From: Gentiana macrophylla
Taxonomy: Eukaryota; Streptophyta; Magnoliopsida; Gentianales; Gentianaceae
DNA: 64,000 nt
Direction: 5' to 3'
NCBI GenBank assembly: GCA_026214975.1
Contig: JAOBSW010000630.1
Location: forward strand, 1 to 64,000
In this document: piece by piece, positions 51,027-62,252 of the stretch
Layout: the number at the start of each line of letters is the position of its first letter
How positions within the stretch are numbered: position 1 is the stretch's first letter
Position numbers and translations under genes: made by a program
The notes under the pieces: generated by a model
Seen by the model: the letters and a program-made list of their open reading frames with translations, nothing else
Database searches by the model: none
Told to the model about the DNA's origin: nothing

Positions 51027-52484
51027 TGATGACGCTTAAAATAGTCTATCCTACGACATCAACATTCTGCCCATTATAAGCTAAAAATAGTTGCTTCGAC
51101 CTATAAATATGAACCATTTAAGTTGAATATCATATGTCGGGTTCGTGAGTCGAGTAATTTGCACTTAGCGTTTATTTTCCTCATTTAGATATTATTTCGT
51201 GCATTATTTGATTGTTTGCAAGATACGAAATATTGGGTTGAGCATCATGGATGAATCTGGAGCGGACTGAACGAAAGGATTAGGCCTAAGGTAATCCGGA
51301 ACATTCCAAGTTAAGTCGGCAGAAGAAAAATGACAAAAGTACCCCCGGTTTACCGAGAGTGGGCACCGACTTACCGAGGGTCCAGAATCATCTAAAACGT
51401 GTTTTCTTGGATGAGGGGTATAACTAATTGTTTCTAAGTCGGTTCATGTAGCTATAAATAAGAGGCCTTGCCTCAGAATTCAATGTACACAAATTTTCAA
51501 GACAAATTATGCAATAAAAGTTCATTGTTCTTTATTTTATTATTTTATGAGTTCTGGTCGGAGAGACGACGGAGTCGCCGCCTAGGGTGAGATCCGAGGG
51601 AGATCTACACTCGTCTTTGAGGGTATGATTTTATGTCTTTTCCAAGATGTAGATCTGTCGTTGTTCTATTCGACTAGTATGTGTTAATTGCTTATTTAGT
51701 TTAATTATGTAGTAGTTAGTATACTTTACCCCATGTGTTATAGATCTAATTCGTTGGTGAAGAAATCATGAAATAGTGGTTGCATTCTTCAGATGTGCGA
51801 TGGTCTATATCGCTAGATCTGAACACCTAGTAAATTACTAATTCATGATAATCGGCACCAGCTACGTTGATCAATAGATTTAATTTACATGTTAGTAGCC
51901 TGATCAACTATTTTCATGTCATTGTAAATTAGCATGAAGTACTGATAGTGAAGTGCTAGTTTGGACATTAGCTTGATGGACCCCTAGGAACGTGCTGATC
52001 AGTGTCGGCAGCAGTCTAGGCAGGTTAGCGGTATGAGTTAGCGCTCGATACCGAGAACTCTAGTTTTTTATGCGTGTGGGCTATTACAGACCATTTAAGG
52101 AGGGTAGATTGTTTATAGATTGTTTACTACCATGGTCAGAGTAGATAGGGTTAGGAGTTGTTCCCGTAGCTGAACAATGAATTAAAATTCACCAATAGGG
52201 AGGACTATTGCATGTGGGGGGGGGGGGAATAACTAATTACTCATAATTGAACTAATACATTAGAAACTCTCGTTTGCTTTGTAAGAACTAGCGTAACCTT
52301 GTTAGTTTGTGTCACCAGTTTCACCACTGTCTAGATTAAAGTTGGTCGTAGACCGTTAATTGTGACAAGCTGAATCTTGATAATTTGACGTTCTTACGAG
52401 TATCTGTAGGATCGAACTTGACTCGCTAGAACTCTACTACGATAGATGTAGTCCTATTGCTAGTAAGTGCTTTGCATGCGATTA
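51027..52484 (+). repeat. Athila#2 3' LTR
   Basis: This 1458-bp LTR runs from TGATGACG to GCGATTA (the last C of the usual CA is T). It is homologous to 41469-42902. A run of nine G is present near 52217. It is followed by the target duplication GTGAC at 52485-52489. Confidence 0.93.
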
Positions 52485-53326
52485 GTGACCACCCCGATGC
52501 ATTGACCACCGTGATGTCGTGACCACCTCGATGCAGTGACCACCATGATGCAGTGTCACCCCAATGCATTGACCACCGTGATGCAGTGACCACCCCTGAT
52601 GTATTGACCACCGTGATGTAGTGACCACCCCGATGCATTGACCACCGCGATGCAGTGACCACTCCCAATGAATTGACCACCACGATGCAGTGACCACCCC
52701 CGATGCAATTACAGTCACGATGGATTCACCACTGCGATGCACTGACCATCGTGATGCATTCATCCCTCCGATGCAGTGACCACTGTGATGCATTGAACAC
52801 CACGATGCATTGACCACCATGATACAGTGACCACCCCGATGCAATGACCACCGCGATGCATTGACCACCGTGACGCAGTGACCATCCCGATGCAGTGACC
52901 ATCGGGATGCAATGACCATCGGGATGCCGTAACCATCGCGATGCAGTGACCACCTGATGTAGTGACCACCACCATGTAGGGACCATCGGGAAGCAGTGAC
53001 CATCACGATAGAGTGACCACCGCGATGTAGTGACCTCCGCGATGCAGTGACCACCGCGATGCATTGACCACCTCGATTCAGTGACCACCACGATGCATTG
53101 ACCACACCAATGCATTAACCACCGTGATGTAGTGACCACCCCTGATACATTGACCACCGTGATGTAGTGACCACCCCGATGCATTGACCACCGTGATGCA
53201 GTGACCACCCCCGATGCATTGACCATCGCGATGCAGTGACCACGCCCGATTTAATGACCGTCAAGATGCATTCACCACTGCGATGCACTGACAATCGTGA
53301 TGCATTCATCACCCCGATGCAGTGTC
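52485..53326. repeat. 17-bp minisatellite, block 2
   Basis: This continues block 1 on the other side of Athila#2, with about 48 units of the GATGCAGTGACCACCGC type. The longest minus-strand open frame (52482-53105) is pure repeat and has no start context or neighbour that suggests a gene. Confidence 0.95.
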
Positions 53327-55113
53327 TAATAGATATACAGAAACCCAAATCCGAATCCGATCCATAATTGGATCGTCAGATCTGATTCACACCATCGATC
53401 GAGACGCTCGATCATGCACAGCAGAAGCTACGAAATAAAATTTGTTTTTCGATTTTACCACGATATGATTCACATAATAATTAATAATCTACAAGATGGT
53501 TAGTATATTTACCCAACCGGAGAGAAGCCGTGATCTTCCGGATTGTATTTCCAAGCGACGACTGGTGGACGTCGATCCTCGTAGTAGAACCTCCTCGAAT
53601 ATGCTTAAGAAAAACCCTAGATTTTCTTCTCCCAATGGCTAAGACAAGAAAACAAAATTTTTCTCTTTTCCAAAAATACTGGCGTCGTATTTTCACCAAA
53701 AAAATGGCGTTGGATTCTAGGTCTGTTTTGTGTTGGAAGAAACGCTCTTTTTAATAGGAAAATAACTAATAATTGAGAGTTTATCTTTTACACATAAATT
53801 TATCTTTTCTTTTTAGGAAAGTAAAAACCCTTTATCCAATAGGAAAACAAATTTTCTATTTATCCATTAAGAAAACTAATTTCTTATTTATAATTATTTA
53901 ACACATAAATAATTACATTATCCACAATATAATTAATTAGAATAAAATTTCTTTTCCCAAAATCAAATAAAAGTGGCGCCATTTTAAATGCCATTTGGGA
54001 TAATAGAAAATGTCTTTTCTATATTACATATTATTTACCGAATAAATAATATCCGCATACTTATTAAATAGACAAACTATTTAATTTATTCTCGAGGTTC
54101 CACGAAACGTGAAAATACTCGCGTGTTAGGAGCCAACCCGGGGGCCATGGACCTATAACTAGTAGCTACAATAAATTGAATAAAATATTCATTGAATAGA
54201 ACATTTCTACTCAACTTATTAATTCCGGAATTACGCCACCATAAATCCGAAACTGAACTCTATCGATTACAGATATAACTTATTCTCAAAACGTCGAGTC
54301 GATAAGTGTCCATTGATATAATCATTACATACGGACTAACCCTCCACAGACTATCCGTAATGAAGCAGGATTATTTCCGTAAACCTTCTTCAATACATCT
54401 TATCCTTATTTACCATTAACCCAATAGTGATCAATTAGTTCATAACCAATTTGAACTCGGCCCATCGTTCAGTTTCTAAGATCAACAAATAAGGGGATTG
54501 TCTTTCTACTTACCGCAGGAAGGAATGTATTCCATATCTGTGAGACACACACTTCTCACTCATTCCAGAATAGTGCCAATGTGAAAGTGATTCGGACCGC
54601 ACCTCTTAGCGATCCTTAACGAACACATCAAACCCTATCTTGAAACAAGTAGGAGTATGCAATCACTTCAGGGTTAAGGTTAATCCATATATGATCATCT
54701 TGTGATCTAATAAGATTTCTCAGTCATGTAATTATATGTGAAATGCATATTAAATCGGTCCAGTCCTATATGACTCTCATCATATATAAATGCCCCACTT
54801 AGACAACCAATGTCGACTGTCCGGATAAGACGGTCACACCATAAAGTGTTATGAGCGCATTAATGGTGGTTTAATCAATAGACCTTATACTTTGATTAAG
54901 TTCACCACGGACTAATAGTTCAAGTGTATCACCATAAACTTAATCCTCACGTGTGACACACACTAAGTTATACGGCTACATATGATACGACTTGGGGTTT
55001 TCAGAAGTGTATTAAATACAAGCACGAAGCCAGTAATAAGATGAGAATAAATCTGTCATTTATTAGTTATAAAAACAATTACATAAATTGTCGTTCGGGC
55101 GCTATTTCCAACA
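53327..55113 (-). mobile_element. Large LTR, minus orientation, in the minisatellite
   Basis: On the minus strand the unit starts TGTTGGAAATAGCGCCCG and ends near CTGTATATCTATTA, about 1787 bp. The flanks GTGTC (53322-53326) and GTGAC (55114-55118) may be a duplication with one mismatch. An alternative border two or three bases away gives a perfect CAGTG pair. No internal region is attached, so it behaves as a solo LTR. Confidence 0.85.
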
Positions 55114-55427
55114 GTGACCATCGTGATGCATTGAACACCGCGATGCAGTGCCCATCCCGATGCAGTGACCATCTCGATGCAGTAACCATAAAGATGCAGT
55201 GGCCACCCGATGCAGTGACCACCGGCGCCATAACATGACCACCGCAATGTAGTGACCATCGGGATGCAGTGACCATCACGATAGAGTGACAACTGCGATG
55301 CAGTGACCTTCGCGATGCATTGACCACCGGGATGCATTTCCCACCGCGATGCAGTGACCACCGCAATGCATTGACAATAACAGTTGCAACGATTTATGCA
55401 GTGACATTTGATTTTTGCTCATACATC
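55114..55427. repeat. 17-bp minisatellite, block 3, with unique tail
   Basis: About 15 units lie here, then a tail (GTTGCAACGATTTATGCAGTGACATTTG..., 55384-55427) also present at 41340-41386 in block 1. The shared tail shows that the minisatellite belongs to a larger repeating unit. Confidence 0.9.
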
Positions 55428-57188
55428 TGTTGGAAGTAGCACCCGAAAGACAATTTATTTAATTTATTTAGTAATTAATAAATGACAAATTTATTCTCAT
55501 CTTATTACTTGCTTCATGCTTGTAAAGAATACACTACTGAAAACCCCATATAGTATCATATGTAGCCATATAACTTAGTGTGTGTCACACATGAGGATTG
55601 AGTTTATGGTGATACACTTGAAATATTAGTCCGTGGTTAACTTAATCAAAGTATGAGATCTATTGATTAAACCACAATTAATGCGCCCAGAACAGTTTAT
55701 GGTGTGACCGTCTTATCTGGACCGTCGATATTGGTTATCTAAGTGGGGCATTTATATATGATGTAGTCATATACGACTGGACCAATTTAATATGAAATTC
55801 TCATATAATTCCGTGATTGAGAAATCATTAAATCACAAGAGGATCATAAATGGATTAACCTTAATCCTGAAGTGATTACAGACTCTTGCTTGTTTCAAGA
55901 TAGGGTTTGATGTGTTCGTTAAGGATTGCTAAGAGGCGCGGTCCGAATCACTTTCACGTTGGCACTATTCTGGAATGAGTGAGAAGTGTGTGTCTCACAG
56001 ATATGGAATCCATTCCTTCCTGCAGGAAGCAGAAAGACAATCCCCTTATTTGTTAATCCTAGAAACTGATCGATCCGCGGAGTTCGTATTGGTTATGAAC
56101 TAATTGATCAATAGTGGATTAATGGTAAATAAGGATAAGATGTATTGAAGAAGGTTTACGGAAATAATCCCGCTTCATTACGGATAGTCTGTGGAGGGTT
56201 AGTCCGTATGTAAAGATTATATCAATGGACATGTATTAACTCGACGCTCTGAGAATAAGTTATATCTATAATCCATAGAGTTCAGTTTCGGATTTATGGT
56301 GGCCTAATTCCGGAATTAATGAGTTGAGTAGAAATGTTCTATTCGATGAATTTTTTATTCAATTTATTGTAGCTACTGGTTATAGGCCCATGGTCCCGGG
56401 TTGGCTCCTAACACGCGAGTATTTTCACGTTTCGTGGAACCTCGAGAATAAATTAAATAGTTGGTCTATTTAATAAATATGCAATATTATTTATTTGGTA
56501 AATAATATGTAAAATAGAAAAGACATTTTCTATTAAAATAATGACATAGAGGTGGCGCCCCATTATGGATAAATTAGGAAAAGAAATTTTCCTAGATTAT
56601 GTCACATGCGTAATTAGTTAATTATTTATTTGTTAGATAATTAATGGAAAATTGATAAGAGATTGATTTTTTGGGAAATGTCTCTTATTTTATGGAAAAT
56701 ATCTTTTTCCCTACGGGAATATGTAATTGTGGTGTGAAAATGATAACTCTCTCTTGACTAGTTATTTTCCTATATAAAGAAAGTTCCTCCTAGCACAAAA
56801 CACACACAAAATTGCGCCCCTTATTACCAAAAATAGATGAGAAAAATTAGTTTCTTATTCTAGTCATTAAGAGAAGAAAAACCTTGGGCATATTCGAGGA
56901 GGTTCTACGGCGAGGATCGACGTCCACCAGTCGTCGCTAGGAGATACAATCCGGATGACTGCGGCTTCTCCCTCTCTGTCGATTTACTATCCCTCTCCGT
57001 TTAGGTAAATCTTCAACGTTCTTATAGTTATATTAATTATTTATGTGGATCATATCGTAGTAAAATCACATGCGAATTTATTCGTAGCTTCCGATGTGCA
57101 TGATCAAGCGTCTCGATCGGTGCTGTGAATCAGATCTGACGATCCAAGTATGGATCGGATCCGGATTCGAGTTTCTGTATATCCAGTA
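55428..57188 (+). mobile_element. Large LTR, plus orientation
   Basis: This runs from TGTTGGAAGTAGCACCCG to about CCAGTA at 57188 and is highly similar to the inverted copy at 53327-55113. It is followed by a possible primer site, which suggests a 5' LTR whose internal region is lost. A TATA box (CTATATAAAG) lies near 56771. Confidence 0.85.
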
Positions 57189-57190
57189 TG

Positions 57191-57202
57191 TGGTATAGAG
57201 AC
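57191..57202 (+). promoter_or_regulatory. Possible copia-type primer site
   Basis: TGGTATAGAGAC resembles the initiator-Met tRNA site TGGTATCAGAGC with changes and lies two bases after the inferred LTR end. Confidence 0.4.
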
Positions 57203-57539
57203 AGGTTAAAGCGATTTTGCGATCTTGATTGCATAATTAATAAGGAGTGGAATTGAATAAATATTGTATCTTTTATATGTTTTTATATATAAATGCATGG
57301 TTGAATGTTTTGGTTGACGAGATGGATTGGGGTTGGTACCTGTTTACCGTTAGATCTATTGTAAACACAAATTTTTCTGGGTATAGGAAATTATGTAATT
57401 TATTTTGTTGTAATTTAATTTCCTAGTAGCTAGAAAATTTAGAAAAGTTGCGGCCCTGTTGTATTTATTTAATTTCAAAGAAGATGGAAAAGCCAGTAAT
57501 AGTGCCGCGGTGGTAAAGGTAATGGTGGCCAAATGCCCC
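57203..57539. other. Unassigned intergenic sequence
   Basis: No gene or recognised element is seen here. The sequence does not resemble the expected internal region of a retroelement. Confidence 0.4.
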
Positions 57540-57937
57540 AACCGACCCCCCCTTAACCGGAACCGCCGGTTTTGGTATTTTCCGGTTTGGGCCGGTTGAC
57601 AAACCGCCGGTTGGTTTGAACCGCCGGTTGACGGTTGAAAACCGCCGGTTGCCGGTTGGTGCCGGTTCACGGTTTTGCCGGTTTGCTCCCGGTTCCGGTC
57701 ACGGTTCAGATCACGGTTCAGGCCACGGTTTTAAAATTTCATAATTTTTTTTAACTTTTTCATATAATACTTATTATTTTCACTACAATAACAATTATTA
57801 TTCTTTTTACTATAATTACTAAAATGATTGTAATATAATATGAATTTTTTTTATAAATAGTTTTCTATTCGGTTTTAAATATAATAGTAATATTGTGTTA
57901 TTTTATTTATATATAAAATATGTTATTTTTAAAAATT

Positions 57938-58358
57938 ATGTTATTTTTTCAACGCTTGTACCGAAAATTCGGTTACCTACGTATCTTTTATATGTAATCG
58001 TGTCGGAGGCACGATACATATAAAAAAATCAAAGCGAACGTAGTTCTTATTGTTTTTTTTTTTTTTTTATAGTTTTTTATAGTTTGTTTGATAGGTTATT
58101 ATATTATTTTATTAAAGTTGTTTTATTGTCTTTTATAGTTTTATTTTATAAGTTTTTTTAGTCGGTTTTAAGTATACGTTGATTAAAAATGTTGTTTAAT
58201 TAAATATTACTTGATATATAATGGTTTTTTTTATGTAAATTGTGTTATTTTTTCAACGCTTGTACCGAAAATTCGGTTGCCTACGTATCTTTTATATGTA
58301 ATCGTGTCGGAGGCACGATACATATAAAAAAATCAAAGCGAATGTAGTTCTTATTGTT
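57938..58358. repeat. Two direct copies of a 116-bp hairpin-bearing unit
   Basis: Units at 57938-58056 and 58243-58358 are almost identical. Each holds a perfect-looking stem (TTTTATATGTAATCGTG pairing with CACGATACATATAAAA, one bulge, loop TCGGAGG; 57986-58025 and 58290-58327). Each also has a small ACCGAA/TTCGGT palindrome just upstream and an outer CTACGT/ACGTAG pair. The function is unknown. Confidence 0.75.
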
Positions 58359-58359
58359 T

Positions 58360-59010
58360 TTTTTTTTTTATAGTCTTTTATAGTTTGTTTGATATGTTAG
58401 TATATTTTTTTATATAGTGTTGTATAGTGTTGTTTTTTATATAGTGTTGTTTTTTTATATTGTGTTGTATAGTGTTGTTTTTATATATAGTTTTTGTTTT
58501 TTATATAGTGTTTATATAGTGTTGTTTTTTTATAGTGTTTATATAGTGTTTTTTTTATAGTGTTTTTAGTGTTGTATAGTGTTGTTTTTATATAGTTTTG
58601 TTTTTTTATATAGTGTTGTATAGTGTTGTTTTTATATAGTTTTGTTTTTTTATATAGTGTTGTTTTTTTATAGTGTTTATATAGTGTTTTTTTATAGTGT
58701 TGTATAGTGTTGTTTTTATATAGTTTTGTTTTTTATATAGTGTTGTACATTGTTGTTTTTTTTATATAGTGTTGTATTTTTATACTGTTTATATAGTGTT
58801 GTTTTTTTTATAGTGTTTATATTGTGTTGTTTTATTATATAGTGTTGTATAGTGTTGTTTTTTTATAGTGTTTATATAGTGTTTTTTTATATAGTGTTTA
58901 TAGTGTTGTATAGTGTTGTTTTTTTATAGTGTTTATATAGTGTTTTTTTTATATAGTGTTGTATAGTGTTGTTTTTTTGTATAGTGTTGTTCTTTTTATA
59001 TAGTGTTGTA
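58360..59010. repeat. Low-complexity TATAGTGTTGTTTTT tract
   Basis: These are irregular tandem repeats built from TATAGTGTTG and T-runs, about 650 bp, and non-coding. The tract lies between the hairpin units and the transposase 3' end. Confidence 0.9.
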
Positions 59011-59057
59011 TAGTAATAATTGTAACAAATATATAAATAAGATATAAATTATGCACT

Positions 59058-59961
59058 TTAATCGATGTCGGTATTTCGACCGCTTGCTCTGCTTCCCGAA
59101 GTTTCAGTGTCACCGCCTTCGAACTGTGACTCATCATCTTCTGACACAATGTCTTGCACCCTCTTCTTAGCTCGCACCCAATCTTGACAACACATTTGCT
59201 TCTCTAAATTGGTGGGATGAAGTGAACATCTTTTATTGTTAATCACATATCCTGCCATGCTGAAACATCGTTCAATGATGGACGGTCGAAAGCAGGGAAA
59301 CTTAAAAACTCGACCGCTATCATTGATAGCTTGGAAATTCTTTAGCATGTCTCTTCCACCACTTCAATAAGTCGAAGCCGAAATCATAGGAATCATCGGT
59401 TTCACAGCCTTCAAATGTTGTGTTTAAAAATTTTGATATCTCTGTACGTTGATCGGATGACGTTGTCGCTCCCTTCTGTTTTTTCGCGTTCATTTTATCC
59501 AAAACTTTTTAAAGTCCCCGCAGGCACACTGCGAGGTTAGTAAAGCACTTTGCGGATGGATTGGGAACGCGTCGTTTCTCAATCCATACATACTTCATAT
59601 TCAACAAACAAAGTGTTTAATAAATTTTCAACTCTATCTACTTCAACTTTATAATCTACCAGGGCACACCATGAGTATCAGACAAAGCATCATAGTAAGC
59701 ACTTAACATGTTAGACACACCTAATAGTCTTAAACGAGGGTCGAGAATAGAAGAAATGAGATAAGTGTCAGGAATATGCAACATGTACTTATTCCATTTC
59801 TCCTTCATCGGCTCTAAACATTGAAATAATGTAGCGTCATGTTCCAAGGTTTTAAACTCGGCAGTTATTTCTACACTAGCAGGCAAGACTAAATGTGCAG
59901 TGGGTTGATAACATTTTGAAAACAATTCAGTATATTTTTTGAATAATTCAAAAACATCCAT
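59058..59961 (-). pseudogene. hAT transposase C-terminal remnant
   Basis: Read leftward: 59961-59656 (SKCYQPTAHLVLPASVEITAEF; LISSILDPRLRLLGVSNML), 59502-59320 (DFGFDLLKWWKRHAKEFPS) and 59348-59058 (ERCFSMAGYVINNKRCSLHP, then an acidic tail). These are blocks of the C-terminal part and dimerisation domain of plant RICESLEEPER-like hAT transposases. The BED zinc finger and first catalytic region are missing. Frame breaks near 59650 and 59340 disrupt the rest, and the usual ...SERAFS block reads IIERCFS. Confidence 0.85.
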
Positions 59962-60590
59962 CAGTTACTTATAACTAAAACCGAATTGAAGTAATGATTA
60001 AATCAGAACAACTTCAAATTTCGGTCTAGTCAAGTAAATTTGATTATAAAATTAAATTTTTTATACACTTGTAAATAAATTAGTTGAATAAAAATACAAA
60101 CAAATTTACTTGTAACTAAAACCGTATTGAAGTAACGATTAAATCAGAACAACTTCAAAAATCGGTATCGTAAAGTAAATTTGATTGTTGTTTGTAACAA
60201 CTAAACCAACTTGATAATCAAAGAAATGAGTAGAAGATGTAAGAAATTAGGGAAGAAGATGTAAGAATGGTGTAGGAAATTTGAAATGGATTTGGGAAGT
60301 ATTTATAGAATTTTTTGAGGTGTTTGGAAAAAAAAAAACAAAAAATAGCCGTTGCAAAATCTGACCGTTGGGCCGGTTCAACCGGCAGTTCCGGTTCCGT
60401 CCGGTTTTCACCGGTTCTGGCCTTGCCGGTTCAACCGCCGGTTCCGGTTCCACCAAAACCCCAACCGTACACTAACTGCCTAACCGCCGGTTCCACCAAC
60501 CGGCGGTTCACCCAACCGCCGGTTACCCCACCCGCCGGTTAGATAACCGCCGGTTCCAGTTAACCAACCGCCGGTCCGGTTGCCTCCTTT

Positions 60591-61129
60591 TTTATGAGTT
60601 TTTTTCCAGAAAAATCAAATTTCAAAGTAAAAGATTGCAGTTGAAGGGAATCGAACCCATGACCTGCAGGAAGGAATAACATCGCCCTAACAAACTTGGC
60701 TGAATTACTTTTGTTTTGAAAACGGAGCAGAAAATTAATATACTGGGCGGCGGCGGCGGCTGTACATTGGAGACTAGTAATTTTTTGAAAATAGGGTTTA
60801 TTTATTTAGTTTATAGATTAAATACGGGGATACCAACGGTCCATCTCAGTGGTTTATCTTTCGCATTTATTTTCATTTGTGATTATTTATGTGATATAAC
60901 CATGCCATGCATCAAATTCATGAATTCCACTCCTAGCATATATATGCATACATGTAGAAAATAATTTTGACATTAATTAGACATGTATACAAATGATAAT
61001 TAATTTAGATTATCAATAAATTAAATTAATTAAAGGAAATGGAATTTTACCAGGATATAAAATTCACATGATAGAAATAAAATTTACGGGGTAAACTTAA
61101 TTTTTGGATCTAAAATTCTTTGAGGATTT
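60591..61129. other. Intergenic sequence with tRNA-like fragment
   Basis: Apart from the tRNA-like piece at 60637-60710 there is nothing recognisable. It is AT rich, with a short (GGC)n run at 60747-60760. Confidence 0.45.
60637..60710 (-). repeat. tRNA-derived fragment (tRNA pseudogene or SINE head)
   Basis: The minus strand shows an A-box-like stretch (AAGTTTGTTAGGGCG) followed, 33 bases on, by GTCATGGGTTCGATTCCC, a good pol III B box and T-arm. The anticodon arm and acceptor ends do not fold convincingly, so an active tRNA gene is unlikely. Confidence 0.5.
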
Positions 61130-61690
61130 AATTATGTAGTGTCTACATAAATTATAATTTTGATAATCAAAAATTGGAAAATCATGAAAAATTGGACACC
61201 AACTAGACGGTATTTGGAACCGATAAGTTGGTGATTGCTTTGCATGATTTATTGTTTTCGATTATTGGAAAATTCTGAGATCCTAAAATTTTTTCATGAT
61301 AAAATTAGGACTTTAAAATTCATTGGTGAATTTTTTGTTGTGTAGTGACTACACAAGAGATTTCTAAATAATCGACAAATTGGAAAATCTTGAATATAGT
61401 GTCACTAGTTAGACGGTATTTGAAACCGATAAACTATAGTGGGAGCTTTAAATTTGTGATTTATTGTTTTTCGATTTGGTGGGAAATTCATAAGTCCTAA
61501 TATATTATGATTATAAAATTCTTTGTGGATTTTATTTGTGTAGTGTCTACACAAAAGAACTTTAATCCATAAAATTGGAGGATCGTGGATATAGTGACAC
61601 TAGTTAGACGGTATTTGGAACCAATGAACTAGTGGGAGGATTAAATTAAAATATTCATGATCTATTCTTTTTGGATTATTAGAAAATTCT
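61130..61690. repeat. Degenerate tandem repeat, about 200 bp, three units
   Basis: TAGACGGTATTTGGAACCGAT occurs at about 61204, 61410 and 61605. Around each copy a GTAGTG(T)CTACACAA motif precedes by about 70 bp and a CTGAGATCCTAAA-like motif follows. Units have diverged by substitutions and small indels. Confidence 0.8.
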
Positions 61691-62252
61691 GAAATCCTAA
61701 AGAGACTACTTAATTTTCAAAATAACGAGTGGGAGCGGGGAAGGTGACAACCGACCACTCGGCCTCTACTGTTAACACAAGCACCGTGAGAGAATGGTGA
61801 CGCCTCATGCCGCTTTGATTTCGGCCCCCTTCAGATGGCCTTCCCCGCTATCAAAATTCAAAGCTTGGCTTCCGAAAGGATAGGATTTTGAGTACTCATC
61901 GGGTCACTGACCTACCCTTCGGTGGCATACTCGGGGTCTACTTAAAAATCTGAGACAGTAGGTCACACTCTAAAGGGTATTTTTGGAAATTTGTTGGCTG
62001 AAAAAGGAAGGTAATCAACAATTAAATCAGTATGTCTGATTCTTAGTTAATTCTTGAGAGAGACTGTCTCAATTTAATCGTCACCTCTTTGACCTAACCC
62101 GTCGGCGGCACTGAGGTGTGAGATTAAATCCTGGGAATGGTAGGATAAACTGCATGCATGACATCACGTTTATAATTCCTAAAATCATTATTTGTTGTGG
62201 TGTATGATTTGATTTATATTTCTGTCAAAATTTATTTTCGCAACTACATGTC
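61691..62252. mobile_element. Sequence beside the large LTR, probably its internal leader
   Basis: This lies directly next to the 3' end of the minus-strand LTR at 62253, where an internal region is expected. No coding sequence or clear primer site is seen. Confidence 0.35.

Larger units (their letters stand above)
41469..52484 (+). mobile_element. Athila#2, Ty3/gypsy element with both LTRs
   Basis: This 11-kb element has LTRs at 41469-42902 and 51027-52484, a primer site, gag, protease, RT, RNase H and integrase in plus orientation, and target duplication GTGAC. Integrase is interrupted by another element (47671-49502), so the original Athila was about 9.2 kb. LTRs differ by scattered substitutions and small indels, indicating an old insertion. 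No envelope-like frame was found. Confidence 0.93.
57540..60590 (-). mobile_element. hAT-type transposon deletion derivative
   Basis: Both ends are packed with GCCGGTT/AACCGCCGG motifs (57550-57720 and 60362-60590), the kind of subterminal repeat array typical of plant hAT elements with transposase binding sites. Between them lies a minus-strand transposase C-terminal remnant. Exact terminal repeats and the 8-bp duplication could not be fixed. The interior is enlarged by a low-complexity tract. Confidence 0.65.

Noticed and set aside
52482..53226. Long minus-strand open frames in the minisatellite as protein genes
   Set aside because: They are pure 17-residue periodicity present in several frames at once, as expected from a 17-bp repeat, with no start context or neighbours.
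60637..60710. Functional tRNA gene
   Set aside because: Only the A-box-like and T-arm parts are visible. The anticodon arm and acceptor stem do not pair.
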